Source: Castor canadensis
Lineage: Eukaryota > Chordata > Mammalia > Rodentia > Castoridae
Assembly (NCBI RefSeq): GCF_047511655.1
Contig: NC_133394.1
Span: forward strand, 111,250,343 to 111,314,342
Length of the DNA: 64,000 nucleotides
Direction of reading: 5' to 3'
Each line of letters begins with the position of its first letter. Position 1 is the first letter of the stretch. Position numbers and translations under genes: made by a program. Positions 1 to 39,277 of the stretch are shown here, in pieces. Under the pieces are notes generated by a model. It had not been told where the DNA came from. It saw only the letters and a program-made list of their open reading frames with translations, and did not search any database.

Positions 1-189
1 AAACCACATTCATTTTTTCACAATATCACTGCACAGAGATTTCCTATTCATGAAATATAAATAACACTCTTTCAGAAGTAAATTACTTTGGTGAATTAAA
101 ACACTTGGAAGAGATTCCACTTCTAGATATATGAAACATAGGGACTGGCTTTATCCCTAGACTAATAGTAGCCCCGATGCCATTTTTTT

Positions 190-1000
190 AATGGGCAAAA
201 GATTTGGATAGACATTTTTCCAAAGTAGGAATTCAAATGGACAGCGCACATGATAAATGCTCAACATCAAACGTCATTGAGGAAATCCAAATCGAAACCA
301 TAATGAGTACTACTTCATACATGTTAACATGACTTCAACAACAACAAATGATAGATAAGAACAAGTGCTTCTAAGAATGGAGACATTGAAAGCCTCATCC
401 ATTGCTGGTGGGATTGTAAAATGATGTAGTCACTTTGGAGAATAATCCGGTAGTTCTTCAAAAAGTTAAAAATAGAGTTACCATATGGACTGGCAATTCC
501 AATCCAGTGATATATCCAGAAGAAATAAAACTGTACATTCAAATGTTTATAACAGTACTATTAATTGCCAAAAGCAGAAACAATCCAAGTGTCCAACAAT
601 GGATGAATAGATATGCAAAGTCCTACAATGAATATTACTCAGTCATAAAAAGGAATAAAGTAACAATACATGCTACAACACAGAAAAATCCCAAAAATAT
701 TGTATTAATAAAAGACGCCAGTCATAAAGAACAACTCTTTGTATGATTTCATGTATGTGTCATGTTATTATAAAAGGTGGCAAAGTTATATTAACACCAA
801 AGTAGATTTCAGAGCAAACCATATTTGACCAATGATAAAGAGGGTCAAATGTAATAATAATGGGGTCAATCGGCATAATTCTAAAGTCGGATACTTCTGA
901 TACTAGAGCTTCAAAGTACATGAAGTACTGTAAAGAGAAAGGGATAATCCACAATTATGGTCAGAGGTTTTAATCCCATCTCAATAACTGATAGAATAAG
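190..1000 (+). mobile_element. Old L1 3' end (L1M type)
   Basis: The order 'atgataaatgctcaacatca', 'cattgctggtgggattgtaaaatg', 'aaagttaaaaatagagttaccatatgg' and 'acaatggatgaatag' is the familiar tail of mammalian L1M elements. It is heavily mutated. The remaining frame at 435-746 is a relic, not a gene. Confidence 0.8.
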
Positions 1001-1019
1001 TAAGTATGCAGAGATCGGT

Positions 1020-1735
1020 AAGGACATAGAGTTGAACAATGCCACCAACTAACATGACCTAAGTGGTATTTATAGAACACTTCACCCAATAACAGCAAAA
1101 CACATATCTTTTCCAGTGCCCATGAACATTTATCAAGAGACCAGATTCTGGGAGATAAAATTAGTCAATGTTTATGCAAGACATGTTCTCCAGTCACATC
1201 AGTGACCTCAGTTTCCACCTTAAGAAGCTAGAAAAAGAAAACAAAAGAGGCCAAAGTAAGCAGAAGAAAGGAGATGATACAGAGCAGAGGAGAAACCAAT
1301 GGAACAGAGAGGGCACAAGCCATCATTACCAGAAATGAGAAGGAGATCATCACTGCAGGTATTAAAAGGAAAGCAAAATATGTTGGATGATTTCATGCAA
1401 CCAATTTTAAAACTTAAATGGATAAATTACTTAGAAGATGCACACTACTAATTGTCACTCAGAAAGAAATAATCTGTATAACTATTAAATTAACTGAATT
1501 TACTGTAAAAATATTTCCCACCAAAAAACTCCAGGTCCAGATGACAACATTGATGAATTCTACCAAGTATTAAAAGGAAAACAAATGCTGATTCTATACA
1601 TTTTCCAACTGATTCTATGAGGATGGTATTACCATAAGAACAAAACCAGAGAAAGGTATTATGACAAAACTGCAGACAAATGTTCTTCATGAATATGGAT
1701 GCAAAAATTGTAGGATCTTATTGGAACACAAGCAT
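1020..1735 (+). mobile_element. Old L1 ORF2 fragments
   Basis: Broken sequence resembling L1 ORF2, including the 'accacatttatagaacactt'-like endonuclease part and the 'aaaactccaggtccagatg' reverse-transcriptase start. Frames are interrupted throughout. Confidence 0.6.
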
Positions 1736-2067
1736 ACCAGTTCACACAATGTCTACGGCTCTATCTGTAATATAATACCGTAGCTCTGGCAGAGACCAGG
1801 AGGTGAGCCCTGCCTGGCCCTTCCCAGAAAAGATTGCTGACTTTTGACTAAAGTTGTACATTGAAAGAAATAGAGAAAAGCCCCCTCCCCATCTTGGAAA
1901 AAACTTCAGGTGAATAACAGTATTTTTACCTTTTCCTAGTTACCTTAACCACCCCCCCCACCAACTCCTATCTTCCTCCTTCTTCCTCTCCTCTATAGTC
2001 TTTCCTTGAAAAGCCAGCCCAGCAGAAAGCTTAGTCATCCAACCAACTTTTACTAAAATCAAATTGG

Positions 2068-2148
2068 CAGGCTGGGGGCTATCAGAACATGTGCTTAGCA
2101 TAGGGCATAGGTGAGGCCCCGGTCTTAATTTCCTGCACCGCATGCACA
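2068..2148 (+). repeat. ID-type SINE fragment
   Basis: Diverged tRNA-derived body: 'ggctgggggctatcagaaca' then 'gcttagcatagggcat' and 'ggtgaggcccc'. Confidence 0.45.
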
Positions 2149-2424
2149 CACACATACAAATAAATTGCAATGTATATGCAAAGCCCTCATACCATTCTGA
2201 CCTTTACCTGCAGTAATTAAACTCATGGTAATCACACCCATAGGTGTAATTAAAAAAATCATGAAAGTTTCATGCACAAAAATGTTTATTCATCATACTA
2301 TTTTATATATAGTACAAAAAGTTGGAAATATTCTAAAGCTCTAACAGTAGGAGAATTACTTTTATAATAAATTATCTACTGTTCCTTAAAAAACTTGAGA
2401 AAGATTTTTGTTGTTGTTTTGTTT

Positions 2425-2516
2425 GGGGGTTTTTCTCTTTGGTCATGGTGGGGTTTGAATTCAAGGCCTTCTACTTCCTAGGCAGGCACTCTACCACATG
2501 AGCTATGCCCCAGTCC
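2425..2516 (-). repeat. ID-type SINE, inverted
   Basis: 'gggtttgaattcaaggcc' then 'ccacatgagctatgcccc' on the plus strand, so the element is reversed. Confidence 0.75.
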
Positions 2517-2722
2517 GAGAAATATTTCTAAGTGTAAAAAAGCACTATATAAATTATATATTTATTATCTCAAACATATTAAGTAGAGTATATAGAAAAA
2601 TACACACATATTCACAGAAAAAAACTAGAAGAAAATACGACAAAGTACCAACAGTTTATCGGCATTTAGGTCCATGTATTTTTTTGTTGCCTTTTGAAAC
2701 AATCTTTTCATATAGTAGGGAT

Positions 2723-3051
2723 TGTTATGGTTTAAGTATGAAAAGTCACCTGTAGGCTCATGTGTTGAACACTAGGTCCCCAGATGGTGGTGCTATCTTA
2801 GGAGGTGCGACCCAGCAGGAGGAAGGTAGGCCACTGGGGGTGGATTCTTGGGGATCCTTGCCTCTTCTTGTCTCTCTGCTTCCTGTCTACCATGAAGTCG
2901 CGGCCTGTGCCACATGCTCCTGCTACATGACGTTCTGCCTCACCATGTGCTCAGAGTCAATAGAGACTGCAACCTCTGAAACTATGAGCCAAAAAAAATA
3001 ATTCCTCCCTTTAAGTTGTTTTTCTTGGTGTTACAAAGTCTGACCAACACA
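2723..3051 (+). mobile_element. MaLR (ERV class III) solo LTR with 5-bp target duplication
   Basis: It begins tgttatggtttaagtatg, typical of MaLR LTRs. It runs through the 'aggaggtg' and 'accatgaag' blocks and ends ccaacaca. The direct repeat gggat lies on both sides (2718-2722 and 3052-3056), matching the 5-bp duplications of class III elements. Confidence 0.85.
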
Positions 3052-3059
3052 GGGATTAG

Positions 3060-4330
3060 GTACAATGAACACATAAAGGAAAACTCTACAACAATATGGT
3101 GCAAAATGTAATGCACACATACCATGGATGGCATTCAAATGGTTTTGGAAGACACTTGAGTGAGCTGGGAGGGAGGGTAGGGTTTTAGTAGACACACATA
3201 AATTTACATCCAAATTCTAAATAATTTAACAGTGTATTTGCTAAATTCAGGGATTTTACTAGAAGGAAACCACAAACACAAACATATACACACACTAAAG
3301 ATTCCTTGTACTTAAAAAAAAAAAAGGCAAAAGATATGTATATGTAAATTTCACATCATTTAATCTTATTTTTTCTAAAAGGAATTTTAGGATTCCTTTA
3401 AGAAAATGGACTAGGGGTAGGGAAGATTCAGCTTTTGCTCTTCTCCCCCTCAATCTCTCCCAAATAAATATATAATGTCTTCTTTTTTGAACTCCAAAGG
3501 AACTGTGGACTTCATACCTGTTACTTTACCTCACATGTCCCTAGTTAAAAGCCATGCTGATGTCTTACTTGCCTTTGTCCTCGCAACACCTATCACCACA
3601 TATTTGTTGAATTATATTTAATGGTGACATGTCACCAAACATAATGGTAAAACATCACCAAGCATGAAAGGATCATTTATATGAGAAAGAAGAAGAAATT
3701 AATAATGTACAATTGGGGTTCTCTTCTTTAGAGAAATGAAGTCATTTCCATCAAAGAATTTGAAAAATTGAATTCATGTTCTTGAAAAAATTAAAGACAA
3801 ACAACACACCCATGATGGTAGCCTATAAATGTCACTCTGAAGCAAGTGTCCAATTCAGCCAACACTGAATTACAAAGAATCATTTTCTGTTGGAAGTTTC
3901 TAGGGCTCCATCCCACAGAGGAATCCGGAAAGTCTGAGATGAGGAGAGAGGAGGTAAGGATTTGGAGGTCAGCACAACAAGAATGGAAACAAAACCCTTA
4001 TGAGAGGTCAACCTCGCTCATGGGATGAGATCAGAACAGAAAGGAAGGATGCAAAGTATGGGACACTGAGTAAGACCAGCAAAGACAGAGGAAGTCACAG
4101 AGGGCAAAGTAAGGAAGACATAGGGAAATATGGATAGAGTACCACCCAAGTCACCGTGAGAACTCAGAGAGGGGTGGCAATCCTCTAAGGAAGTCTAAAG
4201 ACATTTCAGACACTCTAAAACTTCTAAAATGTCTTGAATACTAAAACTGGAGATCCTAACTTGAAAAATTAGTGACTTCTGTAAAATTCCTCAAAGACAT
4301 CTCAGAGATATTTTCCTAACTATGAAAAGA
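3060..4330. other. THEGL intron or 3' side, nothing recognised
   Basis: AT-rich, with no SINE or clear LINE. The short frame at 3846-4028 has no recognisable motif. I see no gene here. Confidence 0.5.
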
Positions 4331-4334
4331 TCCT

Positions 4335-4425
4335 GGGGCTGAAGGTGTGACTCTGCGACAGAGCCCTTGCCTAGCATGTGCAAGGCCCTGGGTCCAATTC
4401 TCAGCACCAGAAAAAAAAAAAAAAC
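4335..4425 (+). repeat. ID-type SINE, 270 bases from the THEGL repeat exon
   Basis: 'gcccttgcctagcatgtgcaa' then 'ggccctgggtccaattctc' and an A-tail. The older ID subtype ends 'ccaattctcagcacc' rather than 'gttcaaaccccag'. Confidence 0.8.
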
Positions 4426-4692
4426 AACCTTTATAATATACTTACTTTATTTAAATAATCCTCACAGGCCAAAGCATTATGAAATATAATATAATCCAGC
4501 AAGGTTAAATATTAAATCTTTCTTTGGGAAAGTCTGACTATATTATAGGTTAGAAACAGATCTACAATCCCTAATCATCAATAAATTCTGATACATATAG
4601 AACAATTTATGGTTCTTAGATACAGAGCTTGGGTTCTGTGTTCATTTTCCCTCAGGAATCCTGATGGAGTCTTGGTGACACAAACACACTCA

Positions 4693-31686
<26,994 letters not shown>

Positions 31687-31918
31687 TGGTGTCCGAAGCT
31701 CCCGCCACGCGCGGCGCTCACCCTGGCCCACGCGTAGATAGGTCTGAGCTGTAGCCCGGGATGGGAGACGCCCGCGCCCCACGCAGCCCGAGTAGCCACG
31801 CCCTCACTCCACGCTCTGCCTAACAAGCCCCGCCCACATCCCATCGCCACGCCCCATCCGGAGTGGCCACGCCCACGGCCCCGGCCCCGCCCTGGGCCTC
31901 TTGGCTGTGTGTTGTCCG

Positions 31919-31932
31919 GTTGCCATAGAGAC
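31919..31932 (+). promoter_or_regulatory. RFX X-box-like motif gttgccatagagac
   Basis: The left half-site GTTGCC and the AT spacer match the X-box consensus, while the right half is degenerate. It lies about 235 bases upstream of the THEGL start in the CpG island. RFX2-type factors drive many cilium and spermatid genes, so the position is sensible, but binding is inference. Confidence 0.4.
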
Positions 31933-32489
31933 GTGCAGCTCTCTGCCGGGGCGCTCAGCCTGCAGAGAGCATCTTCCTCCGAGACAGAGGGCGGGATCCT
32001 GGCTGAATTCCTTGTCAGGTGCTCTCGGTCGCAGAACACGTCATCTCCAGTGCAGTTCTGGTACCACTCAGCAGAGCCAGATCACTGTTAGGTTTCAGAG
32101 GTTCGTGAGCACAGGCTCAAAACAAAGGCTTGGAAAGGACGGGAGGTCGAAGAAGCCATCAGTTTCTAGTAAACGCACAACGATCGGAATGAGGGTTGTG
32201 GGGGGAGGGTAACATCACTATGACATTTGGCCCAATGTCATAGTCAGGAGGAGAATTAATGTTAGATTTTTTTACGTAATCTTCACATGAAGTTCTACAC
32301 ACAGGCACAGGATTTTTAAAAGTATATATTCAACTGCAACTTTTGTCCCATTTAAAGGGCCCACGCTGGAGTGCGCTATAAAATCATTTTTATAAATCCT
32401 GTAATTATCTTGTGAATAGCACAACTGTGTGCTCTGTGTGTGCGCGCATTAGTTTGTTCATTGTGATATCTTTTGAATATACCACAATT

Positions 32490-32700
32490 TTAGATGGGCG
32501 CCGGTGGTTCACGCCTCCCTAAGCTGATGAGGAGGATGAAATCAGGAGGATCCTGGTTCCAGGTCAGCTCGGGCCTGCTAGACCTCCCTCTCCAAAATAA
32601 CCAGACTAAAATGGACTGGAGGTGTGACTCGAGTTGTAGATTGTCTGCTTTGCAAGCACGAAGCCCTGAGTTCAAACACCAGTCCCACCAAATAAACCAC
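32490..32700 (+). repeat. Dimeric SINE (B1-type plus ID-type)
   Basis: 'gcgccggtggttcacgcctc' opens the first half. 'actggaggtgtgactcgagt' and 'gagttcaaacaccagtccc' form the ID half. This composite is characteristic of the host lineage. Confidence 0.85.
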
Positions 32701-32916
32701 AATTTTTGTAACCCTTGTTTTTGACACAACCCCTCTTATCACCTTATTATACCAAGAGATTTTAAAATGTAATTGACTGGACCTCTCTTAATCCCTGAGG
32801 AGCACTTGAGGTAATTTTTATGGCCTTGATGGTGTTGGAGAGTAGAAGTGGTAGCCTTTCAGTAATGTGTTTATTTTCAAAGGAAAGGGCTAAAGGTGTT
32901 AAGGAATAAAACATCT

Positions 32917-33125
32917 GGCCTGGTGGTGGTAGATTACATCTCCAATCCTAGCTACTTGTGAGGCAGAGATCAGGAGGGTTGCAGTTCGAAGCCAGCCCTG
33001 GGCAAAATAGTTCAAGAGACCCTATCTCAAAAATATCCAACACAAAAATGGTCTGGTGGCGTAGCTCAAGTGGCTGCCTAGCAAAAAATGATTCCAAGTT
33101 CAAAACCCCAGCACTGCAAAAAACA
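32917..33125 (+). repeat. Dimeric SINE (B1-type plus ID-type)
   Basis: 'ctggtggtggtagattacat' and 'ttgcagttcgaagccagccc', followed by 'tctggtggcgtagctcaagt' in the ID half. Confidence 0.85.
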
Positions 33126-33351
33126 AAAAGAATAAAACATCTTTCCAAGTGTGTGGTAAACCCAAATACACCTTTTGCACACTACTGGGTACTCCTTAGT
33201 ATACTTTGTCTATCAATGCAAAGAAAAGTTAAAAGAAGCATTTTGGATTGGAGATGTTATTTGGAATAGAACGAGGAGATTCATTCTAGCATATCAAACT
33301 CACTTTGAGAATAGATGTGCAGTACTGTACAGAGGTTTAAGACGTATCCCC

Positions 33352-33436
33352 TAGCTGGCAGAGTGGCTCAAGCAGTAAGAAAGCCTGCATAGTAAGCATG
33401 AAACCTTGAGTTCAAACCCAAGTGCCGCCAAAAGAA
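33352..33436 (+). repeat. ID-type SINE
   Basis: 'ctggcagagtggctcaagca' to 'gagttcaaacccaagtgccg'. Confidence 0.8.
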
Positions 33437-33695
33437 AAGTATCCCCTGAAACTTTGGAAAACGGAGAAATAAAGCTACCTCAGAGAGTTTTTTTAACTCA
33501 ACCTGTAAACAATCAGAGAAGTTTTGTAATTCACCTTAAAGAGGCAAGATGGCCCCTAAATCAGTAAAACTAGCCCATGACTAAATGAAAGGTCTATAAA
33601 TATCCAAAAAACGTATCAGAAAAGGGGCTTTCTTAACAATGGATGTACAAGAGGAGAATCACAGAGGCTGTTATGACCAACCTGCAGAGTGTAGG

Positions 33696-33775
33696 GCTTG
33701 GGGTGTGGCTTAGTGATAGATGTGGAAGGGCCTGGATTCATCCCCTCCTTTTCTCTCCCCCCCCAAAAAAAAGAG
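33696..33775 (+). repeat. ID-type SINE, older subtype
   Basis: 'gcttggggtgtggcttagtg' and 'ggcctggattcatcccc', with an A-rich end. Confidence 0.65.
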
Positions 33776-34079
33776 GGGAGAGGACCTAAGCCAACAGACC
33801 GAAACTGTTACATCCTCGTCTTCAGGTGGTCTTGATATGAATATGTGACCTAGTGCCTTTGTACCTCAAAAGATCCATCCACGCTCACCAGGCGACTTTT
33901 TTACATGACTCAGCTTCCCAGGGAGTCTTTCTACTTGGCTAGATTAGCAATGATCCCACAGAATGAACTCTGGTCCACAGCACAGTTATATATTGTCACT
34001 CTGAATTTATATACCAACCTCATAAATCTCATAAGACTACTGTCTTTCCTGAGAAAAATTTAGGATTCAATCTTGATTC

Positions 34080-34720
34080 TCCTTTTCTATGACCCCCCCC
34101 CCCTTCCCACATCCAATGTATCAGCAAAGTCAGTTAATTCTCTAAATGTATGTCTTTAATCCATCCTTTTCCTTCCATGTCTGGTCACCATCCTAGTTCA
34201 GGACACCATCAGCTCCAGAAGCTTCCTGACTGGTCTTCTAACTTCTGTGTTTGTCCTCCTTGAATCATGATACTCCAAACTGTTTAGAAAAACAAAACAA
34301 AAAACCCCAAGCTTTTCACTGCAGGATATCCCACAATATGGCCTTTCTCTAGTCTACTTTGGGCTGCTCCATTCTTGTCCTCTACATTTCAGCCTCTCTC
34401 TTTAAAGTGTCAAGCTCTTTCTCATTTCAGTTTCTTCCTAACCTGTTCCCATACCCATAGCCTACTTCTCTCTACTCTTCACAGATGGGCTCTTGATTAA
34501 AGAGCTCAGCTTAAATAACATCCACTCAGCAAGATATACCTACTCTTTCAAGTCCACATTAAGTTTAAAATGTTCCCACCATTTTTCCTATTTCAGATCC
34601 TTACTTCAATATAACTTGTAATTATTTCATCTTCTTGTTTATTTTGCTGTGTGTCTCCATGACTAGAATGCAAACTCCCTAAGGACAGGGACATTCTCTG
34701 TCCCTAATACCAAGCACAGT
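34080..34720 (+). mobile_element. L2 3' end
   Basis: Contains 'ttcctgactggtcttctaac', 'tgcaaactccctaaggacag' and 'ggacattctctgtccctaat', the diagnostic L2 terminal order. Confidence 0.7.
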
Positions 34721-35204
34721 GAGTGACTATGGAAAACTGTCATTATTTCTGTTGTTTTCCTTCCTAGCATCTCTTTCCTCTTCTTCTGAAAGTAGAACAC
34801 CTCCTTTGTGTGGGGAAACTCATTCCACATGGTTTGAAGAGATGACTCTTTCCTCCAACACCAGGTCTAGCCAATTTGGCCATCAGGGAAAAAGATGTGA
34901 GCTCAGTAAAGCCAATCAGGGCCCATCAATGAGATGTGCTGAATGGTTGCTGAGAAGAGGGTCTACACTATCATGTGATCATGAGCTATAAGAATGGCAT
35001 AGGTTGAATGGCAACCATTTTGCTGCCATGATGAGGGGAGCAGAGTCCGAGAATGAATCCAGGGAGAGGTTAGCAGGGCCAGGAGATGGAGAGATAGTCT
35101 TGTTACCTCTGAACCCCTGAATTCATCCATATGCAGATTTCTCAGGATGAGAAACCTCCCCAGTGCTCCAGTTTCAGCCTAGTCACAGACATACATAGGA
35201 CATT

Positions 35205-35430
35205 AGCTGCATTGGAATCACCCAAGACAACAGTTATTCAACCACAATTATGAGGTCATCTAGAAGACCTGACATAAATAGCCTTTTAAATTTTTATTTA
35301 GTTATAACAGGTTTTTTTTAGTAGTCAAAACCTTGGCAAAAATCAACAGAGAACACAAGTAAATATTTATGAAGACTAAGCGTGGAGTTTGGAAACCTGA
35401 TGTCTGAGAACCATGGTTTAGATGTTGATA
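35205..35430. mobile_element. MER5-like hAT remnant
   Basis: Ends resemble MER5 termini ('gctgcattggaatcaccc' on the left and 'tctgagaaccatggttta' on the right), with diverged sequence between. The assignment is tentative. Confidence 0.4.
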
Positions 35431-35689
35431 ACGGATCACATCCCAGATTGTTGACATTAACAGATGGCTCATGACATACAGCAGGGTCCTGATGACCTAT
35501 AGTCAATGAAGCCCCCCAAAATAACAGGCCCAAACTGGCCATCCAAGGTCAAAATTTTTTTTTTGCCTGTCATGTGGGGAGTTGATGCAGAGCCCAGCAT
35601 CAGAGAGTTAATGACACACAATCCTGGTTTTTTAGGATTAACCATTTTTAGTTTTGTAGGATTTATGGAAGTCTTAAAACCTCCAGTAC

Positions 35690-35772
35690 AGTGTTGGAGG
35701 GGTGGCTCAAGTGGTAGAGCACCTGCCCAGCAAGCACAAGGCCCTGAGTTCAAATTCCAGTACCTCCCAAAA
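35690..35772 (+). repeat. ID-type SINE
   Basis: 'gtgttggaggggtggctcaa' through 'cctgagttcaaattccagta'. Close to consensus. Confidence 0.85.
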
Positions 35773-35796
35773 AACCCTCTGGTGTAGAGGGGTTTT

Positions 35797-37060
35797 TTTT
35801 TCAGTGTTTTTATTATCCCATCCAGAAAGTGTACTTTTGTTTTATTTTCACTTTGTTTTACATAAATAAATTTGTCTCAACCCTTATGTCAGTATAGCAG
35901 CAACTCCCTGTGTGCAGCTGTTTATTGTCTCAATGTGTTTTCATAAATTTTATTTTTTTAAATGTTTGTCTTTATAAATTCTTTTACAAATCTATAGCAC
36001 CAACAATCCCTGACAGTTATCTCGACAAAACAAAAACCTTTTTTTTTAAGTTAGTTTGTTTGTAAATGTTACCAAGAACAGAACAATATTTTTAAGACAG
36101 ACTTATTGCTATGGACATTTAAATTAGAGCCTTATTTTTGTATTAAAAAAAACCAAAAAGAAAGCAATTAAAATTTTTTTTGTATAAAAACAATTTATAG
36201 AAAGTCCACTTGTTAATAGACCTATGTATTATAAAATAGAATTAAAACCCAAATTTATTTACGACAGAATGAAACTGGCTAAGGTCATTTTTAAAAAAAA
36301 TACCCAAATCCCCAAAGCCCTGCTGAGTTGTGACCTGAGCTTTAAAGGGCCTTTTTTTTTTTTCTAGTCTGAGCCCTAATGTTAACCCCTGAATGCCTGC
36401 AATTTAGACAGACCTGATTAAAATGTTTGACAACTGTTTTTTTGTTTAAGTAGCAGAAGATGGGGAAGAGAGAACAGAATCAACAATTTTTTACATTAAT
36501 TCTACAATAAGAATCATCCCAAAGATGTTTACATATACATATGCAAAAAATTTGAAGCAATTTGCAACAGAGATCTCCAACACAAACACCCCGGACTTTT
36601 TGTTATTTTACTTTTTTTTTTTTTTTTGTCAATTGCAAGCATAAAATTTTCAAATGACCCTGAATACTTAGAGAAGCTGCTGAACAAAAAATCCAAAATT
36701 CCTTGTCAGACAGATGGCAAAAGTTCAGATGCTTTATTACTCTGTCTCATCAGATGATGGTAAAAAACAGCTGATGCTGGCCAGAGTGGAAAGACAAATA
36801 GAGATCCCTGGAACAAAAGCAATTCCAGCAGCTGCGGCGATCAGATTTTATCTTTCCTGTCCATCCTGGGCCAACCAGTTGCCAGTGGCCAACACCTAAA
36901 GGGTGCATTTTTTTTTTTTTTTTTTTTACACAGTTCACTAAAGCTGAAACCAGAGCTTTGGAACCAAGGCCCAAACTCCTGGAATTCCAATATGACAGTC
37001 CTGGTCATTTACCCCCACACCAAATAAAGAGGTATGAGAAAGGGGATTTATTACACAGCC
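35797..37060 (-). pseudogene. Probable processed retrocopy of an unidentified 3' UTR-like transcript
   Basis: The minus strand shows long AT-rich, non-SINE sequence that ends GGGATAATAAAAACACTG followed by a run of A's (35805-35797). That is a poly(A) signal plus tail, as in a retroposed mRNA. Several T and A homopolymers interrupt it. No coding match was recognised, so the parent gene is unknown and the right border is uncertain. Confidence 0.4.
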
Positions 37061-37194
37061 TAGGACACACCATGAAAACAGGCAGAATAAGCATTTAGCC
37101 CCATCTTTAGCCATCCTTGAGGCATAGACATGGGCAAGAGTTAGGGGCAGAGAACAGTCCTAGTTGCAGGTGTGGCCATTTGTTACTTGAGGCT

Positions 37195-37385
37195 TTTAAT
37201 TTTTTGTTGTTGTTGTTGTTTTGCAGTACTGGGGTTTGAGCCACTCCCCCAGTCTTTTTTTTTTTTTTTAATGATGGATTTTTTTCGAGATAATGTCTAT
37301 TTGCCCCGGCTGGCTTCAATCCTCCTGATTTCAGCCTCCTGAGTAGCTAGGATTAGAGGCGAGAGCCACTGGTGCCCTGCTTGAG
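37195..37385 (-). repeat. Dimeric SINE, inverted, with internal deletion
   Basis: 'ttgcagtactggggtttgag' then 'ctcctgagtagctaggatta'. Confidence 0.8.
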
Positions 37386-37949
37386 GCTTTTTAAATGGTC
37401 ACTTTTCCTCAGTTTGAGAGTCAATTTTCTGTAAACTTGATTGAGATGAAATACCCAGTTTTTAAAGTGACAACAGCCTTTTCCTATTAGTTTTATACAC
37501 ACACATACACAAATGCCAAGACTGAAGCACTCATAAAAATGAAGAAAACACCAAAAATCAGCTGTAGTAATTACTCACTTGTTTTCTGGAATTCCAGGGG
37601 CAAAAGAAGTTTTTGTCTAATGCTTGATAGACCAATGCATGCAGTTGTATAACTATATTAACTCAGAGTACTCTTAAACAATTTAGCCATAAATTAGTCA
37701 TACTCTTCCCCAGGGGCAACCCTCTGCTTTTGATGAACTGCTGCTTGGATATTTTACTAAGTAAGAGTTACAGAATGAGACATCCCAATGAAGGCTGGGT
37801 AAGATAAAAAGACTTTAAAGAGACCTTGGACAGCAAAACTTTCAGCACAAGTAAGAAAAAAACTGCAGACAGGAGGAAGAATATGCCCAAAGTCAAAAGC
37901 TGTATCTGTTAACCCTAAAATTGCCATTTTCCTGTTATCCCATTTTTTT

Positions 37950-39277
37950 CCTCAAGTTTTCTTTAGGAGTTAAGGCTTACAAGGCAGATGACATTTCTTT
38001 CAGAGCTCAGAATTTTCCTCAGGGCAAAGAACATTTGAATATAGGGGACTTCAGACCATGTGTCTTTCCTTTTGCAAAACAGGTGTAATTATAAGATGGT
38101 GTGTAATTGATACATCCCTCTGCTGGCCATGCCTCTTTATTTCCCAACTTGTGTTGGGGCCAGGAGAAAATCAGAGCCTTTTCCTTGAGGGGTTGTGGAT
38201 TAAAGATTTTCCAGTTGTTAAGAATACAACCCAGAGGGGTGTATGTTTTTTCCCTCCTGCTTAGAGGCTTATCTAAGTGTCCTTAGGGCCTTGCTGCCTC
38301 CCAGTGGGAAGGACTTGCTTCCCCTTTTATGCGGAATAAATGGGAGACATAGCCTATCAGGAATTTATCCACCTGTACCAGTGAGGTCCTGATATGCCTC
38401 TCCCCTGTGTGAGTTCCTACCGGGTCACTATGTCCTTTGCATTTTCCATTGAGCCTTTTTAACAATCTCTCCTAGCCAGAAGGCCAGAATTTTAAGCTGA
38501 AGGGAGAGAAACTCTGGTCCCATTCATTTCCTGTGGGACTGTCAGTCACACACCTGAGCGTCCCAAAACAACTGCATCTGTCTGGAAAGTCAAGCTGCAG
38601 GTCAGGGCAGAAATATTCTTTTTCCTGGAGTATGGAACTTAAACTATAAGAAATGGTTGGGTTTTTTATTCAGTTTGTGAGTCCCTTTTCTATCTCCCTG
38701 CATCAAGGGCAAGAAGATAGGGATGTTTCAAAAGGCTAAGGAGGAAGGGTGGTCACTTTCCCTCTGCAATGACATGCAAACAGACAAGAGAGAAGAGGGA
38801 GGTTGCGAGGGAACTGTAGGGAGAGGGAGAAAGAGAGAAAGACAGAGAGAGAGAGTGTTCTTAGGCTCATGTATGAGGGATTACGAGCCACCTCTGTTCC
38901 AGAGGTGGTACTGGACTACTAGGAGCAAGGGTGGCCTCCACTCTCAGGCCATGAGAACTGAAAAGAAAGTGAGAGATCTGACTGTCTGCAAGGCTCAGGA
39001 ATAGCTCAAGGGGTTCTGATATTTGGTCACCTTTTGTGCTGCCAGGTGAGCCAGGAAGTCACACACTCAGCATTTGGGTCCCACCAGGGAGTCACTCTGG
39101 CCAGGGTCCTTCGCTCACCAGGGAGAACTTTCCTTTTACACCGACTGTTCTGAGCCCCTCCTTAGTAAGTCAGATCAGAAAGGAAACTGAAGTGAAATCA
39201 GATCAACATTCCCTGTGCTGTAGCTGAGAGGGACTGAACTGACCTACTCCAGCAAGCCTCACACCCAACCCCCAGTA
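37950..39277 (-). mobile_element. Decayed ERV leader and gag-region remnant
   Basis: Sequence downstream of the class I LTR on the minus strand. At about 38030-38250 the broken frames resemble the matrix part of a gammaretrovirus-like Gag, with shifts and stops between pieces. No pol or env was recognised. The left boundary is not defined. It is an old, non-functional provirus fragment. Confidence 0.45.
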
